Notes: generated from the letters alone by a model not told the origin. A DNA stretch of 64,000 nt from Viola odorata (GCA_963691705.1 OY829542.1:44823105-44887104); one strand, 5' to 3'; shown: positions 1-8,810, counted from the first letter of the stretch. Numbers and translations: made by a program.

Positions 1-141
1 AAATGACAAAGAGCGCAGTAAAGAAGAAGAACAGTTACAAGGCGGAATGATTGAAATGATTTATTTATTATGGCCTACCGGCCGAAAGATACATTTACAA
101 GGCAAGAGGAAAAGAAAAAGGCCCAAAGGGAGCCACCGTTA

Positions 142-519
142 TCAGGCGTCAGAACCAGCATCCTCGGGCACCTCAGGAAGGTCCCTCAAGGAATCCATGA
201 CCAGGACAAGATCATGGGAAGTGGCCCTCATCCCCTTCAGGCAGCACCCCAACATGTCCTTACGCTGCTGCAGCATAGCGATCACCACTTGAATCCGAGA
301 GATGGAGGCAGACAGCTTTGAAACACTCTCCAAAGGACTGAAGTCCTCTAGAGAGATGGCTCCCAGCCGGGAATAGAGCGGAGTCAGCATCCCCTGCAGC
401 TCCAGAATATCCTCAGAAGTCTTGACCAGCATGTTCTCCAGGAAACCGACGTCACCGTCGTTGAGGTTCCTGAGTGAATGACCTTTGGAGAGAAGAAAAT
501 TCTTGGTCAAATGATCCAT
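142..519 (-). CDS. aORF1: small helical protein encoded antisense in a Tat-lineage retrotransposon
   Basis: An open frame of 125 codons plus stop starts at ATG 519. I do not recognise the family. The protein opens with a conserved block (MDHLTKNFLLSKGHSLRNL), continues with FLENM and EDILEL blocks, then VSKL and a run ending in QRKDMLGCCLKGMR, and finishes with an acidic tail. Spacing of hydrophobic residues suggests a helical bundle; there is no signal peptide or membrane segment. Related copies lie at 7395-7784 (open), 3004-3387 and 40281-40646 (both broken), always as the antisense gene nearest the 3' LTR. A TATA-like box (CTATAAAT on the minus strand) lies near 571. The open frame and conserved blocks across copies suggest past protein-level selection. 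Function unknown. Confidence 0.7.
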   Translation of the reverse strand: MDHLTKNFLLSKGHSLRNLNDGDVGFLENMLVKTSEDILELQGMLTPLYSRLGAISLEDFSPLESVSKLSASISRIQVVIAMLQQRKDMLGCCLKGMRATSHDLVLVMDSLRDLPEVPEDAGSDA

Positions 520-1281
520 AATGCTGACTGATAGAGATGAGGAGAACGTGGATGGAGAAAGTTCTCCGATTTATAGGCTCCACTGAAGGGAGGCCTTGGA
601 AAAAGAAATTGAGGTCCTCAAAAGACGAGCCGTCCCGATATCCTCAAGGACTGATAAGCCTAGAACGGAAGAAAGGGGTAACGGTCGCGATATAGATACT
701 GGAAGGAGTACGAGGCAGAGTCTGAAAAAACACCGAAAGACACGATGTCACTGGTAGCCCTGACGCTAAAACCATAAGGTTACCGGTATCCACAGTATAA
801 GGCCGCGTTGATGTCACTGGTGGCCCTAGATGCGTAAAACCGCGTTGGCATCACAGGCGTCTGGTGGTATGAAGCCGCGATAACCATAAGGTAGCTGATG
901 GCGTAAAGCCACTTTGATACCGCTACTCTCTCGGGCGTAAAGAATAAATCGGGGCTCGTGTGACCTCAGACCTCTGTAAGTATAAGGTTTGCTAACCTCT
1001 GTATAAGTATCTATCTCCTCTGTGTCTTTGCAGTACACTCGAAAGGACGATAGCCACGAATATATGCCAGCCTAGGGCACGGCCTGGTTGAATATCCGTA
1101 ATGACGCCGCACGTAACCCAACAACGGTCCTTCTATGACTTGAACGAAGTGGAGACTTCATAAGCCCTATCGAGAGGCCAAGAAGATTAATATCGCCTCA
1201 TGACCGAGCAGATCCCTATTCTAAGATATCAGACGTGGATAACCCTTGGTGAACACTCGGGCTAGTTTTCAGTTGGGCTTA
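520..1281. other. Spacer between aORF1 and 3' LTR, with degenerate repeats
   Basis: No gene is supported here. Between about 770 and 990 there are diverged repeats built around 'gcgtaaa(a/g)cc', matching in reverse complement the 33-38 bp repeats upstream of aORF1 at 7009-7190. The TATA-like box and 5' leader of aORF1 are at the left edge. The last bases before the LTR (TAGTTTTCAGTTGGGCTTA, 1263-1281) are the polypurine-tract-position sequence conserved in all four relatives. Confidence 0.55.
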
Positions 1282-1598
1282 TGATAACAATTGGAATGCT
1301 CCTGACGGCAACATTGGGGCTACGGCATCAATCCCGGACAAGTTTCTATACGCTTCCCTGAAATGCCAACCTATCGCCTGGGCCAGCGGAAATTTCCTAG
1401 GATGGTCGACTTCAGCGGGGGGGGGATCTCACGCACCTTTATGCGCACGACGTCATCCCATCCTAGGGGACCAAGGAGGATATCGCTCCCGATAGACCCT
1501 ACATGATTATCGCCCCAATGACGGAACTGATATCGCCCGAAGCGAGGGTTACAAACGTTGCCTACCCCTATCGCTGTAAGATATCGCCATCTTAAGCC

Positions 1599-1606
1599 TA
1601 TAAATA
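1599..1606 (+). promoter_or_regulatory. LTR TATA box (X1)
   Basis: TATAAATA in the context CCTATAAATACCCC. The same box occurs in the related plus-strand LTRs at 3881-3888, 5767-5774 and 41084-41091, and on the minus strand at 6287-6294 and 25914-25921. Confidence 0.75.
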
Positions 1607-1702
1607 CCCCCACGAATTCCAAACAGAAGGTAAGATCGGGATCATCTTGGAGAACCTCTACCATTCTGAAAACTCGAACTGACTTAAGCATCAGAGTGTC
1701 TA

Positions 1703-1723
1703 CGCCGGAGTCCCCCTCCGGCG
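1703..1723 (+). other. Conserved LTR stem-loop
   Basis: CGCCGGAG, then a 5-nt loop TCCCC, then CTCCGGCG form a perfect 8-bp stem about 100 bp downstream of the TATA box. Related LTRs keep the position and most of the pairing. It lies in the predicted transcribed R/U5 part. Confidence 0.6.
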
Positions 1724-2030
1724 CTTTGCAGGTACCTCCGACGCCGATCGCCTCCCATCCGACTAGCTGCTGCAGCCGTTTCCGACCAGAAGAGATCTCG
1801 GATCTTATCAAAAGGAGAATTTAAGACCAAGCAGTTACTCGTCACATCTTTTTGAAGGGTGTTTACTTTTGACCAAGTCAGACGGTTATAGAACAGTTAC
1901 TTCAAAAGGACTAATGCATTCGCGATAGGTATTAAAGAAATTGGGAAGAAAACGCGAAAACGGTAACGAAAAATAGTTGCAGATAATTCATAAAGCCATA
2001 CGACATCTACAAGGCACATAACGCGCAAAG

Positions 2031-2480
2031 TCAGTCCTCATCGAGCCAATAAGAAGGCTAATAGAAATCATCCCCTTCTGAAGACGGCAGCCCATCATTG
2101 ACAAAAGGGAAAGGCTCGTAAGCCCTTTTCTCTTGACCTAGCTTTGACGGAGGATCCTCCAAAGGACTTTTCCCCTTTGTAACAATTGTACTCGAATTCC
2201 CCTTGATGACAGAGGCCGTAGTTTCAGAACCGATATCACGAGTGGAATCTCTTTCCAAGAAACGACTAATGTGAGGAAATAGTTCATCACCCTTTCGTAC
2301 AGAAGGGACGTAGAAGTCAGAAGACACGTTGACAGCCTCGGAGGTCTTCTTCTTCGACCTCTTACGATTCTTACGACGAGGGAACCGCCTTTTCAGGCAC
2401 GAGGGAGAAGGATCGTCAGAATCTAGAGGAGTTGGTGGGGAGTCACGTTCGACAACATCCATGGAATATGAGTCAGCCAT
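2031..2480 (-). pseudogene. aORF2: antisense protein with basic patch and aromatic-acidic tail, late stop
   Basis: The frame opens at ATG 2480 (MADSYSMD...) and is open to a stop at 2058-2060. That stop replaces the Trp codon of a tail motif (YWPSYW-like) kept in the two relatives; the frame then runs 8 more codons to the ancestral stop at 2031-2033. The protein is about 140-150 residues: Pro/Ser/Asp-rich start, a strongly basic stretch (RRFPRRKNRKRSKKK, residues about 31-45) that could be a nuclear localisation signal, a Ser/Lys-rich middle and an acidic end. Relatives are at 8880-9302 and 39363-39783. I recognise no named domain. The stop is a TGG to TAG change in CTGG context. Confidence 0.62.
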
Positions 2481-2520
2481 GAAATGGCAAGCAATTTCAA
2501 CAATGAAATGAAATGAAGAT

Positions 2521-3003
2521 TAACATAAAGAAGAAAGGAAAACCCCATTAAATAGTCATGGTGAAGGGATTTTCCTGCTTTTTACACCAGGATAATTAAT
2601 GCATTTCAAGAATAATTATCATAATTACAGAATCCGATCTTGCGTGATCGCACCTGCTGGAAAGTCGCGCCAATCAAGAGGCACCAAAAAACCACCCAAT
2701 CATTCACCATTGGGAGTGCAACATAAAGTCAAATACAAGAAACGGTTGAGTAAAACATTTATTGTCAATTAGCGGATAAGGAACGTGAATATTGCGAGAA
2801 TACGTCCTGTAGAGGACTCTTTTTCGGTTGGGCTTGCAACTGCCCCAACTAACATAACGATTCATACGACATCAGAAGCAGAAGACGGCAAAGGAGATAA
2901 CAGGAAAGACATCTTTTATTTATTCACAGCCTGAGCGGCCTAAGCGCCTAAGCGCGTACAACACAAGCATAAAAAGAAGAAACAAAATGATGATGGCCGA
3001 TGG
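2521..3003. other. Spacer between aORF2 and aORF1 in X2
   Basis: No gene is supported. A TATA-like CTATTTAATG (minus strand, about 2550) is placed to drive aORF2. A degenerate copy of the PPT-position sequence (TTTTTCGGTTGGGCTTG) lies at about 2819-2835, the equivalent of internal copies at 7951-7970 and 40094-40111. Confidence 0.5.
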
Positions 3004-3387
3004 TCAAGCATGGGACCCAACATCGTCATCCTCTAGCAAAGTAGGAATCTTCCTCAGGGCATCCGCCATCGAAGTTAGTTCGGAGGAGGAAACCCTCATG
3101 CCCTTCAAGCAGCATACCAACATATCCTTCTTTTGTTGCAGCATGGTGATGACCACCTGGATACGGGAAATAGTAGCAACCAGCTTAGACACATTCTCCA
3201 GAGGACTGAAATCCTCCATTGAAGCTGCACCTTGTCTGGACAAAAGAGGGGTCATCATCCCCTGGAGCTCTAGAATATCCTTAGAGGTTTTGGTTAGCAT
3301 GTTTTCTAGAAAGCCCATATCGGCCTGGTTGAGGTTTTTGAGAGTGTGAGCCTTTCAGATTAAGAAGTTCTTTGTCAGATCATCCAA
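3004..3387 (-). pseudogene. aORF1 copy, start codon lost and early stop
   Basis: The frame aligns to aORF1 from DDLTKNFLI onward, but the initiator position reads TTG (3387-3385) and a TGA follows at 3357-3355, where relatives have Ser. From MGFLENML (3318) to the stop at 3004 the frame is open and conserved (KDILELQGMM, QKKDMLVCCLKGMR, acidic end). A TATA-like CTATAAAT lies near 3450 on the minus strand. This is a decayed copy of the gene at 142-519. Confidence 0.7.
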
Positions 3388-3598
3388 GATGAGAATGCCG
3401 AGGTAAATGGAGAAGAGATGAAAAGAATTAGCGCAATAGAAAAATGAATTTATAGGACCTAGGGGAGTGGCGGTTTGAAAAGACGTGCCTCTCGATAATT
3501 ACGTCACCCCGTTATCTAATAGAACATGGAACAGACAAGGCCGAAAATGGAGCGGCAGCCCTTGGTGAAACACTCGGGCTCATTTTCTATTGGGCTTG
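3388..3598. other. Short aORF1-to-LTR spacer of X2
   Basis: It carries the aORF1 leader and promoter region and ends in the PPT-position sequence CTCATTTTCTATTGGGCTTG directly before the LTR. It lacks the 33-38 bp repeats of subfamily I. Confidence 0.5.
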
Positions 3599-4091
3599 TG
3601 ATAACTATAAATGAAACTTTGAGGGTGCTATCGCCCATAAACCCCACGAGGGGGACAGGAGTACTGTAGCTGTCGGCAAGATCGCGGTAGCCATCACCTC
3701 ATACGAGGATCTAGGGATGATCGACATCAGCAGGGGGATCTCAATCAACACGTTGTTATCCCATCCCTAGCTAATGCCTAGCGATAACGTGCATCGTTAA
3801 CGGGAAACTCCAGCCGCCTATCAAACCCGTTATCACCCCTACATAACGGGATTCTCCTAGGAAATACTCAGTTTTCTGCCTATAAATACCCCTAAGATCG
3901 AAGAGAAAGGTAAGCCTAAGATCGCTGGCAAAAACTCTACTATTCTAACCACTCTCACTGACTTAAGCATCGGAGTGTCTACGCCGGAGACCCCCTCCGA
4001 CGCTTTGCAGGTACACCGGACGACGGTGAATAGCGACTCTAAGAAGCCATCTTCCCCTTTTTATCCTCCAACAGGAGTTTGGATCTTATCA
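3599..4091 (+). repeat. 3' LTR of X2
   Basis: Starts TGATAACTATAAATG and ends GGATCTTATCA. The TATA box is at 3881-3888 and the conserved stem-loop starts at 3982 (CGCCGGAG...CTCCGACG, one mismatch). It is more diverged from the other family LTRs than they are from one another. Confidence 0.85.
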
Positions 4092-4340
4092 ATCCCTATA
4101 GCATGTCTATGGTATAAGGATGGAATATCCTTGAGCCGATGATTAACTAACCCTGGAAACAACCCGAGAATACCCCTTGCTAAGATCCCGTCCTATCTGA
4201 ATCTATTTTCGTATTCACTTTCTCTTCTTGTTAATTATTAAAGAATATATCTTTCCCCTCGAGATCTAATACCCCTCGATATTGAACTCACCAGGACAGA
4301 AAGAGGACTTCGAAGGCAAGCCAGAGGATCATCTACCTAG

Positions 4341-5178
4341 TGTAGAGGAATCCCTCATCTTGACCTCGACAGACATCTTTCCAATCTGGCCAACCCCAAG
4401 CGTCAGTTTTACCAAAACCTAGCCTACCTTCATCGAGGTCTGGAAAACCCACCAACCGACCACTTTGATATTCCAGCTATGGAAAACCTCGACAATCATG
4501 TACGTCATAAAGACCAACCACTGCCTCCACCGAATCAGGAGACCATTGACCATCTCAATGTTGCCCCCGATATGTCCAACAACTGCATCGTCTGGCCCGC
4601 TGTCCAGCACGATTGGACTCTTAAGTCTGCCGTCATGCATCATCTCCTGACCTTTCGTGGAGTTGCAAAGGAGAATGTACTTCGTCACCTCCAACAACTT
4701 CATTCCATTTGCGAGGCCATGAAACCTCCAAATGTCAGCATTGAACAAGCTAAGCTACGCGCTTTCATGTGGTCTCTTAAAGATGATACCCTCGATTGGT
4801 ATTATGACCTTCCTCCGAGATCCATCCATTCTTGGGCCGAGATGTCTAAGATCTTCATTGAAAAATATTATCCAACATCAATATCCAATACCACATGCAA
4901 GCAACTCGTGTCTATTGTCCAGAAAAAAGGAAGAAGATCTTGCCCAGTACTATGAGAGATTTCAGAAAATGAAATCTATGTGCCCCTCGCACAACCTTAA
5001 TAAGCATGCCCTTATCCAGTACTTTTGTTAAGGCCTTAAAGCTCATGAGAGGGCCCTGCTTAATGTTGCCGCTAATGGTTCCCTTACTGCTCTCACTCCC
5101 GCCACTAACAAGGCGACCATAGAACTCATGGCCAAGAATGCCACACTTGAGGGTGGCAACAATGGAAGCCAAGACGTC
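4341..5178 (+). pseudogene. Athila-like gag, N-terminal part
   Basis: After a stop at 4338-4340 the frame is open to about 4925. It reads through LHRGLENPPTDHFDIPAMEN, then the retrotransposon gag core (LTFRGVAKENVLRHLQQLHS, RAFMWSLKDDTLDWYYDLP, SWAEMSKIFIEKYYPTS). A frameshift in an A-run near 4925 moves it to the next frame (LAQYYERFQKMKSMCPSHN, ALIQYF), followed by a stop at about 5029 where the family has Glu, and a further readable stretch to 5178. This follows the usual Athila gag order. The gene is then cut by the level 1 insertion and resumes at 61158. Confidence 0.8.
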
Positions 5179-5588
5179 TGTTGCTACCCGAATTTTGACT
5201 TACGTCACAACTTTTTTTTTCATTTTTTATTACTTATTACGTCTAATAGTCCGTTTACGTCAAATTTCAATCGATTTTTTATCATAGGCTATTTGTTTTA
5301 ACATTTCACGTCATTTAACGTCTTTTTAGTTTTTTTTTATTTTTCTCGTATTTTTGACTAAACCGTATTCTCGGTTTACGTTGTACATTTACGTATTTTT
5401 TACGCTTATAACATTTAATAGCTCGTCTAGGTCAAATTTCTGTCGATTCTTGGTCATAGTCTAGTTTGTTTAATATTCCGTGTCATTTAGGGCCTTTTTA
5501 ATTTTTTTATTTTTTGACTGTCTTTTCGCTCGAACCTCTATCGGTCCGGAGCGATTTTTCTCAGACCGTAGATCGAATACTTTATTTC
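5179..5588 (+). repeat. 5' LTR of level 1, first part
   Basis: It matches the first 410 bp of the 3' LTR at 58192 with small differences. The last five bases, ATTTC (5584-5588), are the target duplicated by the level 2 insertion and recur at 41293-41297, after which the LTR continues. Confidence 0.9.
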
Positions 5589-5974
5589 TGATAACAATTA
5601 AGGCACTTCCAGGGGTATTTCCGTCTTCACACCAGCCTTGAGATCGGAACGCATTATCTACTCATATGCACGACGTCATCCCATCCTAGGTCAGCCATGA
5701 CGTCACTCGAGGCGTTATCTTCCCAAGATAATGCCCACCCCCTAGAGGTAATGCCCACGCTCTACCTATAAATACCCCACCACCCAAGATGAGAGGTAAG
5801 CCTAAGATCGCTACTCGAACCTCTGCTAGTTGGAACAGCCTTACTAACTTAAGCATCAGAGTGTCTACGCCGGAGCCCCCCTTCAGCGCTTTACAGGTAC
5901 ACTCGATGGCAACTACAATAACTCTGAGCGGCCATAATCCTTACCCCGATCCTCAAGAAGTCCAAATCTTATCA
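5589..5974 (+). repeat. 5' LTR of level 2
   Basis: It carries a palindromic TGACGTCA box (near 5698), a TATA box at 5767-5774 and the degraded stem-loop starting 5868. Relative to the 3' LTR it lacks about 50 bp after 'ccttgaga', near 5640. Confidence 0.92.
5767..5774 (+). promoter_or_regulatory. TATA box of the level 2 5' LTR
   Basis: TATAAATA in CCTATAAATACCCC, same context as in the other family LTRs. It should set the start of the gag-pol transcript. Confidence 0.75.
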
Positions 5975-5976
5975 AA

Positions 5977-5996
5977 CTGGTGCTTTCATTGAGAGC
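5977..5996 (+). promoter_or_regulatory. Primer-binding site of level 2
   Basis: CTGGTGCTTTCATTGAGAGC begins two bases after the LTR and is conserved at the equivalent place in level 3 (25691-25710, minus strand, TTGGTGC...). I could not assign the primer tRNA by eye. Confidence 0.65.
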
Positions 5997-6061
5997 TTTG
6001 GTTTATTAAGTGAGCGTCCTTAATAGCCAAGCTCTATCTTTCTTGGAAGATCGGAATGATC

Positions 6062-6085
6062 ATGGCTTCTGATTCGGAGTCCACA
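6062..6085 (+). pseudogene. First eight codons of the level 2 gag, cut by level 3
   Basis: ATG at 6062 encodes MASDSEST. The last five bases CCACA are the level 3 target duplication. Removing level 3 and one duplicate joins this exactly in frame to the codons from 26262. The level 3 gag begins similarly (MASNSDPS), which supports the start. Confidence 0.8.
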
Positions 6086-6624
6086 TGATAAGATCCGGAC
6101 TGTTGGGGAAGAGGAGTCGGGATTATGGATATCTGGAATCACTGTAACAGCAGTCCGTCGTACCTGCAAGGCGCCAGAGGGGGGACTCCAGCGTAGACAC
6201 TCCGATGCTTAAGTTAGTATGGCTATGAAATTTGGCAGAGATTTTGGTAGAGAAATTGCTCTTACCTTTGATCTAGAAATGTGTGGTATTTATAGCCGAA
6301 GAAAGAAAGGTCGTTACCCCCAGGGGTGGGCGTTATCAAGGGGAGATAACGCCCAGGATGACGTCAGCATATGTCAGCTGAACCGTACAGAATGACGTCA
6401 GCATGAGGATATCGCTGTAGAGATATCGCCCATGGGGCGCTGTCGGGGTATCCTGGGATGGGATGACGTCGTGTGGTCCCCCCCGCTGATGTCGACCATC
6501 CCAGGATCCTTGGCATAACGGGAGCGGCAGCCGAGTGCCGTTTTTCAGTCAAAGTCTACAGGATCTGGCTTTGACTTGAAGTGAGAAGACGATTATACCC
6601 TTGGTGTTTCCTTAATTGTTATCA
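6086..6624 (-). repeat. 3' LTR of level 3
   Basis: On the plus strand it runs TGATAAGATCCGG to TTGTTATCA. Its reversed TATA box is at 6287-6294. ATGACGTCA motifs lie near 6359 and 6393, with a further GACGTC near 6466. It differs from 25713-26256 by scattered substitutions and a C-run length change. Confidence 0.92.
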
Positions 6625-7394
6625 TAAGCCCAACTGAAAACGAGCCCGAGTGTTCACCAAGGGCTGCCTCTCTTGTCCTCTAGTGGGATCGTGACTCCCC
6701 TTGCGCCGTGTCAGCTTCAGGAAAATCACCAAGTTTCTGACTCCTTTGTAAGTTCCATTGTACCAGATATATGATAGCAAATCGAATAAGTGGGACCGGC
6801 CGCTAGCGATAACGCAGGTCTTCTCCGAAGCTTCTGCTATCGTTCCGAAGGCGATATGTCCATATTTTTCCTGTACATTCTCAAATGTGGTTTTGTCATG
6901 TTAGCGAAAATAACATGTAGTGACAAGTACTAGTTACCCTTAGGAGTTTTCACCCACTCATGTCAGGGTGTTTTTGGTGTTGCCATTTCCTTCCAAACTC
7001 GTTAGGTCTGGCCTTACGGTAAGCCACCCGCGATATTATCGTGGTCTTACGCCATGAGCCGCTTACAGTCTGTGCGGTCTTACGCTAGAGCTACCGACAA
7101 TATTGACGCAGTTTTACGCTACTAGGAGCTACCTGTAATATCGACGCGGTTTCACGCTGTAGGCTGCCTACAAATTGTAAGGCCTTACGCTCCCCGACAC
7201 ATATTCTATTCAAGCATCTCGGGTGTCTACCAGGAGTTCCGCGTTAGCCCTTCCCTCCAACTGCTTTGGGATAACGGTATGACTCGATTTTCGAGGTACA
7301 CGCCTTGGTGTGCAGTTATTGCCTTGGATCTATAAATGTGATCCTTTCCTGCAGATTCTTCACATTCTCTCTGCCCCTCATTTTCCATTTTCTC
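6625..7394 (+). promoter_or_regulatory. PPT-position sequence, repeats and promoter region of aORF1 (level 3)
   Basis: The first 20 bases (6625-6644) are the reverse complement of the conserved sequence preceding the 3' LTR in this family. From 7009 to 7190 there are five imperfect tandem units of 33-38 bp, each opening with a (G/T)G(T/C)(C/T)TTACG-like block. A TATA box (TATAAAT, 7331-7337) lies 64 bp before the aORF1 ATG. No other gene is seen. The repeat block occurs only in subfamily I copies (also about 770-990, reversed). Confidence 0.55.
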
Positions 7395-7784
7395 ATGGAA
7401 GATCTCACTAGAAACTTTCTGATCTCTAAGGCCCTGACCCTCAAAAATCTTACTGAGGGTGACATCAGCTTTCTGGAGAACATGATGACGAAGTCCGGCG
7501 AGGATATCCTGGAGCTCCGGGGAATGATGACTCCCATTCAGGCCAGGATCGGGGCTGCTACCATGGAGGACTTCAATCCCATTGGGAATGTCTCCAAGTT
7601 GGCCATCGCCGTCTGCCGTATTGAGGTAGTCATTGCCATGCTGCAGCAGAGAAAGGATCTGCTGAACTGCTGTCTGAAGAGCATGAGGAGCACCTCTTCT
7701 GAGCTGACTTTGGTGGAAGAGGCCTTGAGGGACATCCCTACTCTGCTGGTGGACGACGACAATGACGCCGGGTCCCGGGCTTGA
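7395..7784 (+). CDS. aORF1: small helical protein, intact copy
   Basis: ATG at 7395 opens 129 codons ending at TGA 7782-7784. The start is chosen because MEDLTRNFLISKALTLKNL aligns to MDHLTKNFLL and MDELTRNFLL in the other copies; upstream in-frame Met codons lie before the TATA box. Conserved blocks are FLENM (about 30), EDILEL (about 40), the VSKL region, a hydrophobic helix ending in QRKDLLNCCLKSMR and an acidic end (VDDDNDAG). Two adjacent Cys in CCLK occur in most copies. No known domain is recognised. It is antisense to gag-pol, has its own TATA box and precedes aORF2 on the same strand. This is the best-preserved member of the family here. Confidence 0.72.
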   Translation: MEDLTRNFLISKALTLKNLTEGDISFLENMMTKSGEDILELRGMMTPIQARIGAATMEDFNPIGNVSKLAIAVCRIEVVIAMLQQRKDLLNCCLKSMRSTSSELTLVEEALRDIPTLLVDDDNDAGSRA

Positions 7785-8194
7785 ATGTTTGCCGCTCTAC
7801 TTTTTCTTTCTGTTTTTCCTTTGTATATTTTATGTATGCAGACTTATATTCAGGCCGTTAGGCCATAATGAAACTCCTTTCCGTTCTTGGACTTGTGATT
7901 TTTCTCCCCTTTTTAGGGTGTTAGCCCCAGCTTCGATTGAGAGCTATGGCTAAGCCCAACTGAAAACGAGTCTGACACTGGTCAGACTTTTGCAGTATTT
8001 ATTCTTCTTTATCTGCCAGGTGGCGACGGTTGCTTAGGCAAACTGCTCTTCTAATCATGCGCCGTCTATTCAGTAATAACTGATTGGGCATTTTTTCTGT
8101 GCTTCTTGATCGTTGAGAAATTTCAATAGGCGTGATCCAAGGATTTTGAATTTGCCATCATGGTTGATCTTCTCGAGATGCATTAAATTATCCT
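7785..8194 (+). other. Spacer after aORF1 with internal PPT-like copy
   Basis: No gene is supported. Bases 7951-7970 (TAAGCCCAACTGAAAACGAG) are identical to 6625-6644, the sequence bordering the 3' LTR, in the same orientation. The right end abuts the MITE target duplication ATTATCCT (8187-8194). Confidence 0.6.
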
Positions 8195-8752
8195 TAGGGT
8201 TGGCAATGGAGCGGGTAAGGCACTATCCATACCCGCACCCGCAAATTTAGGGGTAATCCATACCCGCACCCGCACTCGCGCGGAGCTGGTATGAGAAGAC
8301 AAATTGTACCCGCAGATTACCCACGGATACCCGCAGATACCCGCAAATTTCTTAAAATTTAAACTTTCATATTTAATGTTTTCAAACACCCTTTTAAAGT
8401 CATTTAAATTTATGCTTTGTATTATACTTTGGATTGGAAAATAGTTGAAAAATTACTTTAGTGGATATGTAAACTTTAATTTATGGTTTGTGTTTGACTA
8501 AGGGATTTACTAAGGTTTACAAATTTTATGATATGTATATATATTTTGCGGGTATCCATACCCACATTTTGCGGGTATTTAGTGCGGGAATTGGAGCGGG
8601 TAAGCACTATCCATACCCGCATCCATACCCGCACTTTGCGGGTGCGGGTAAATCCATACCCGTAAAATACCCACAAACTGCGGGTAATACCCACCCGCAA
8701 TTGCGGGTATCCGGCGGATATCCATACCCGTGGGTGGAAATTGCCAACCCTA
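8195..8752. mobile_element. hAT-like MITE
   Basis: Terminal inverted repeats TAGGGTTGGCAAT (8195-8207) and ATTGCCAACCCTA (8740-8752) are flanked by an exact 8-bp duplication ATTATCCT (8187-8194 and 8753-8760), the target length of hAT elements. The 558-bp interior has no transposase frame; both arms are rich in GCGGGTA/TACCCGC words that pair with each other and would let the arms fold on themselves. It sits between aORF1 and aORF2, just upstream of the aORF2 TATA-like box. Confidence 0.88.
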
Positions 8753-8803
8753 ATTATCCTCCTCTCTTTTTGTGGAAAATCTGAAGAGTCTCATCACTTC
8801 GAC

Positions 8804-8810
8804 TATTTAT
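8804..8810 (+). promoter_or_regulatory. TATA-like box of aORF2 (level 3)
   Basis: TATTTAT in CTATTTATGGGGAG, 70 bp before the aORF2 ATG. The equivalent places in X2 and level 2 (minus strand) read CTATTTAATG and CTATTTAATGAG. Confidence 0.45.

Larger units (their letters stand above)
1..1810 (+). mobile_element. X1: 3' end of a Tat-lineage LTR retrotransposon, subfamily I
   Basis: This is the right-hand end of an element that starts left of the window. It carries antisense aORF1 (142-519), a repeat-bearing spacer and a 3' LTR (1282-1810). The same order, minus-strand aORF1 then a plus-strand LTR, ends the complete element at 5589-41292. X1 shares with the element at 6086-26256 a long, repeat-containing spacer between aORF1 and the LTR and an LTR of about 530-545 bp, so I group those two as subfamily I. 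The sequence right of 1810 belongs to another element (X2), so X1 appears to have inserted into X2. Its target duplication cannot be confirmed because the left end is outside the window. Confidence 0.8.
1282..1810 (+). repeat. 3' LTR of X1
   Basis: The LTR begins TGATAACAATT and ends GGATCTTATCA, the same termini as the other LTRs of this family (3599-4091, 5589-5974, 40855-41292, and in reverse 6086-6624 and 25713-26256). It contains a CGACGTCATCCCATCC box, several ATATCGC words, a TATA box at 1599-1606 and a GC-rich stem-loop at 1703-1723. Confidence 0.88.
1811..4091 (+). mobile_element. X2: 3' end of a Tat-lineage LTR retrotransposon, subfamily II
   Basis: The segment holds aORF2 (2031-2480, minus), aORF1 (3004-3387, minus) and a 3' LTR (3599-4091), the same order as in the complete element 5589-41292. 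The short aORF1-to-LTR spacer (about 210 bp) and the LTR of about 490 bp match that element rather than X1, hence subfamily II. Its left part is cut by the X1 insertion at 1810/1811. The 5 bp after its LTR are ATCCC; the matching left duplication would lie outside the window. Confidence 0.75.

Noticed and set aside
1371..1811. 146-codon minus-strand frame
   Set aside because: It lies entirely within the X1 LTR, overlapping the TATA box and stem-loop; not a gene.
8488..8784. Frame across the MITE
   Set aside because: Translation of TACCCGC-type repeats; the DNA is explained by the MITE.
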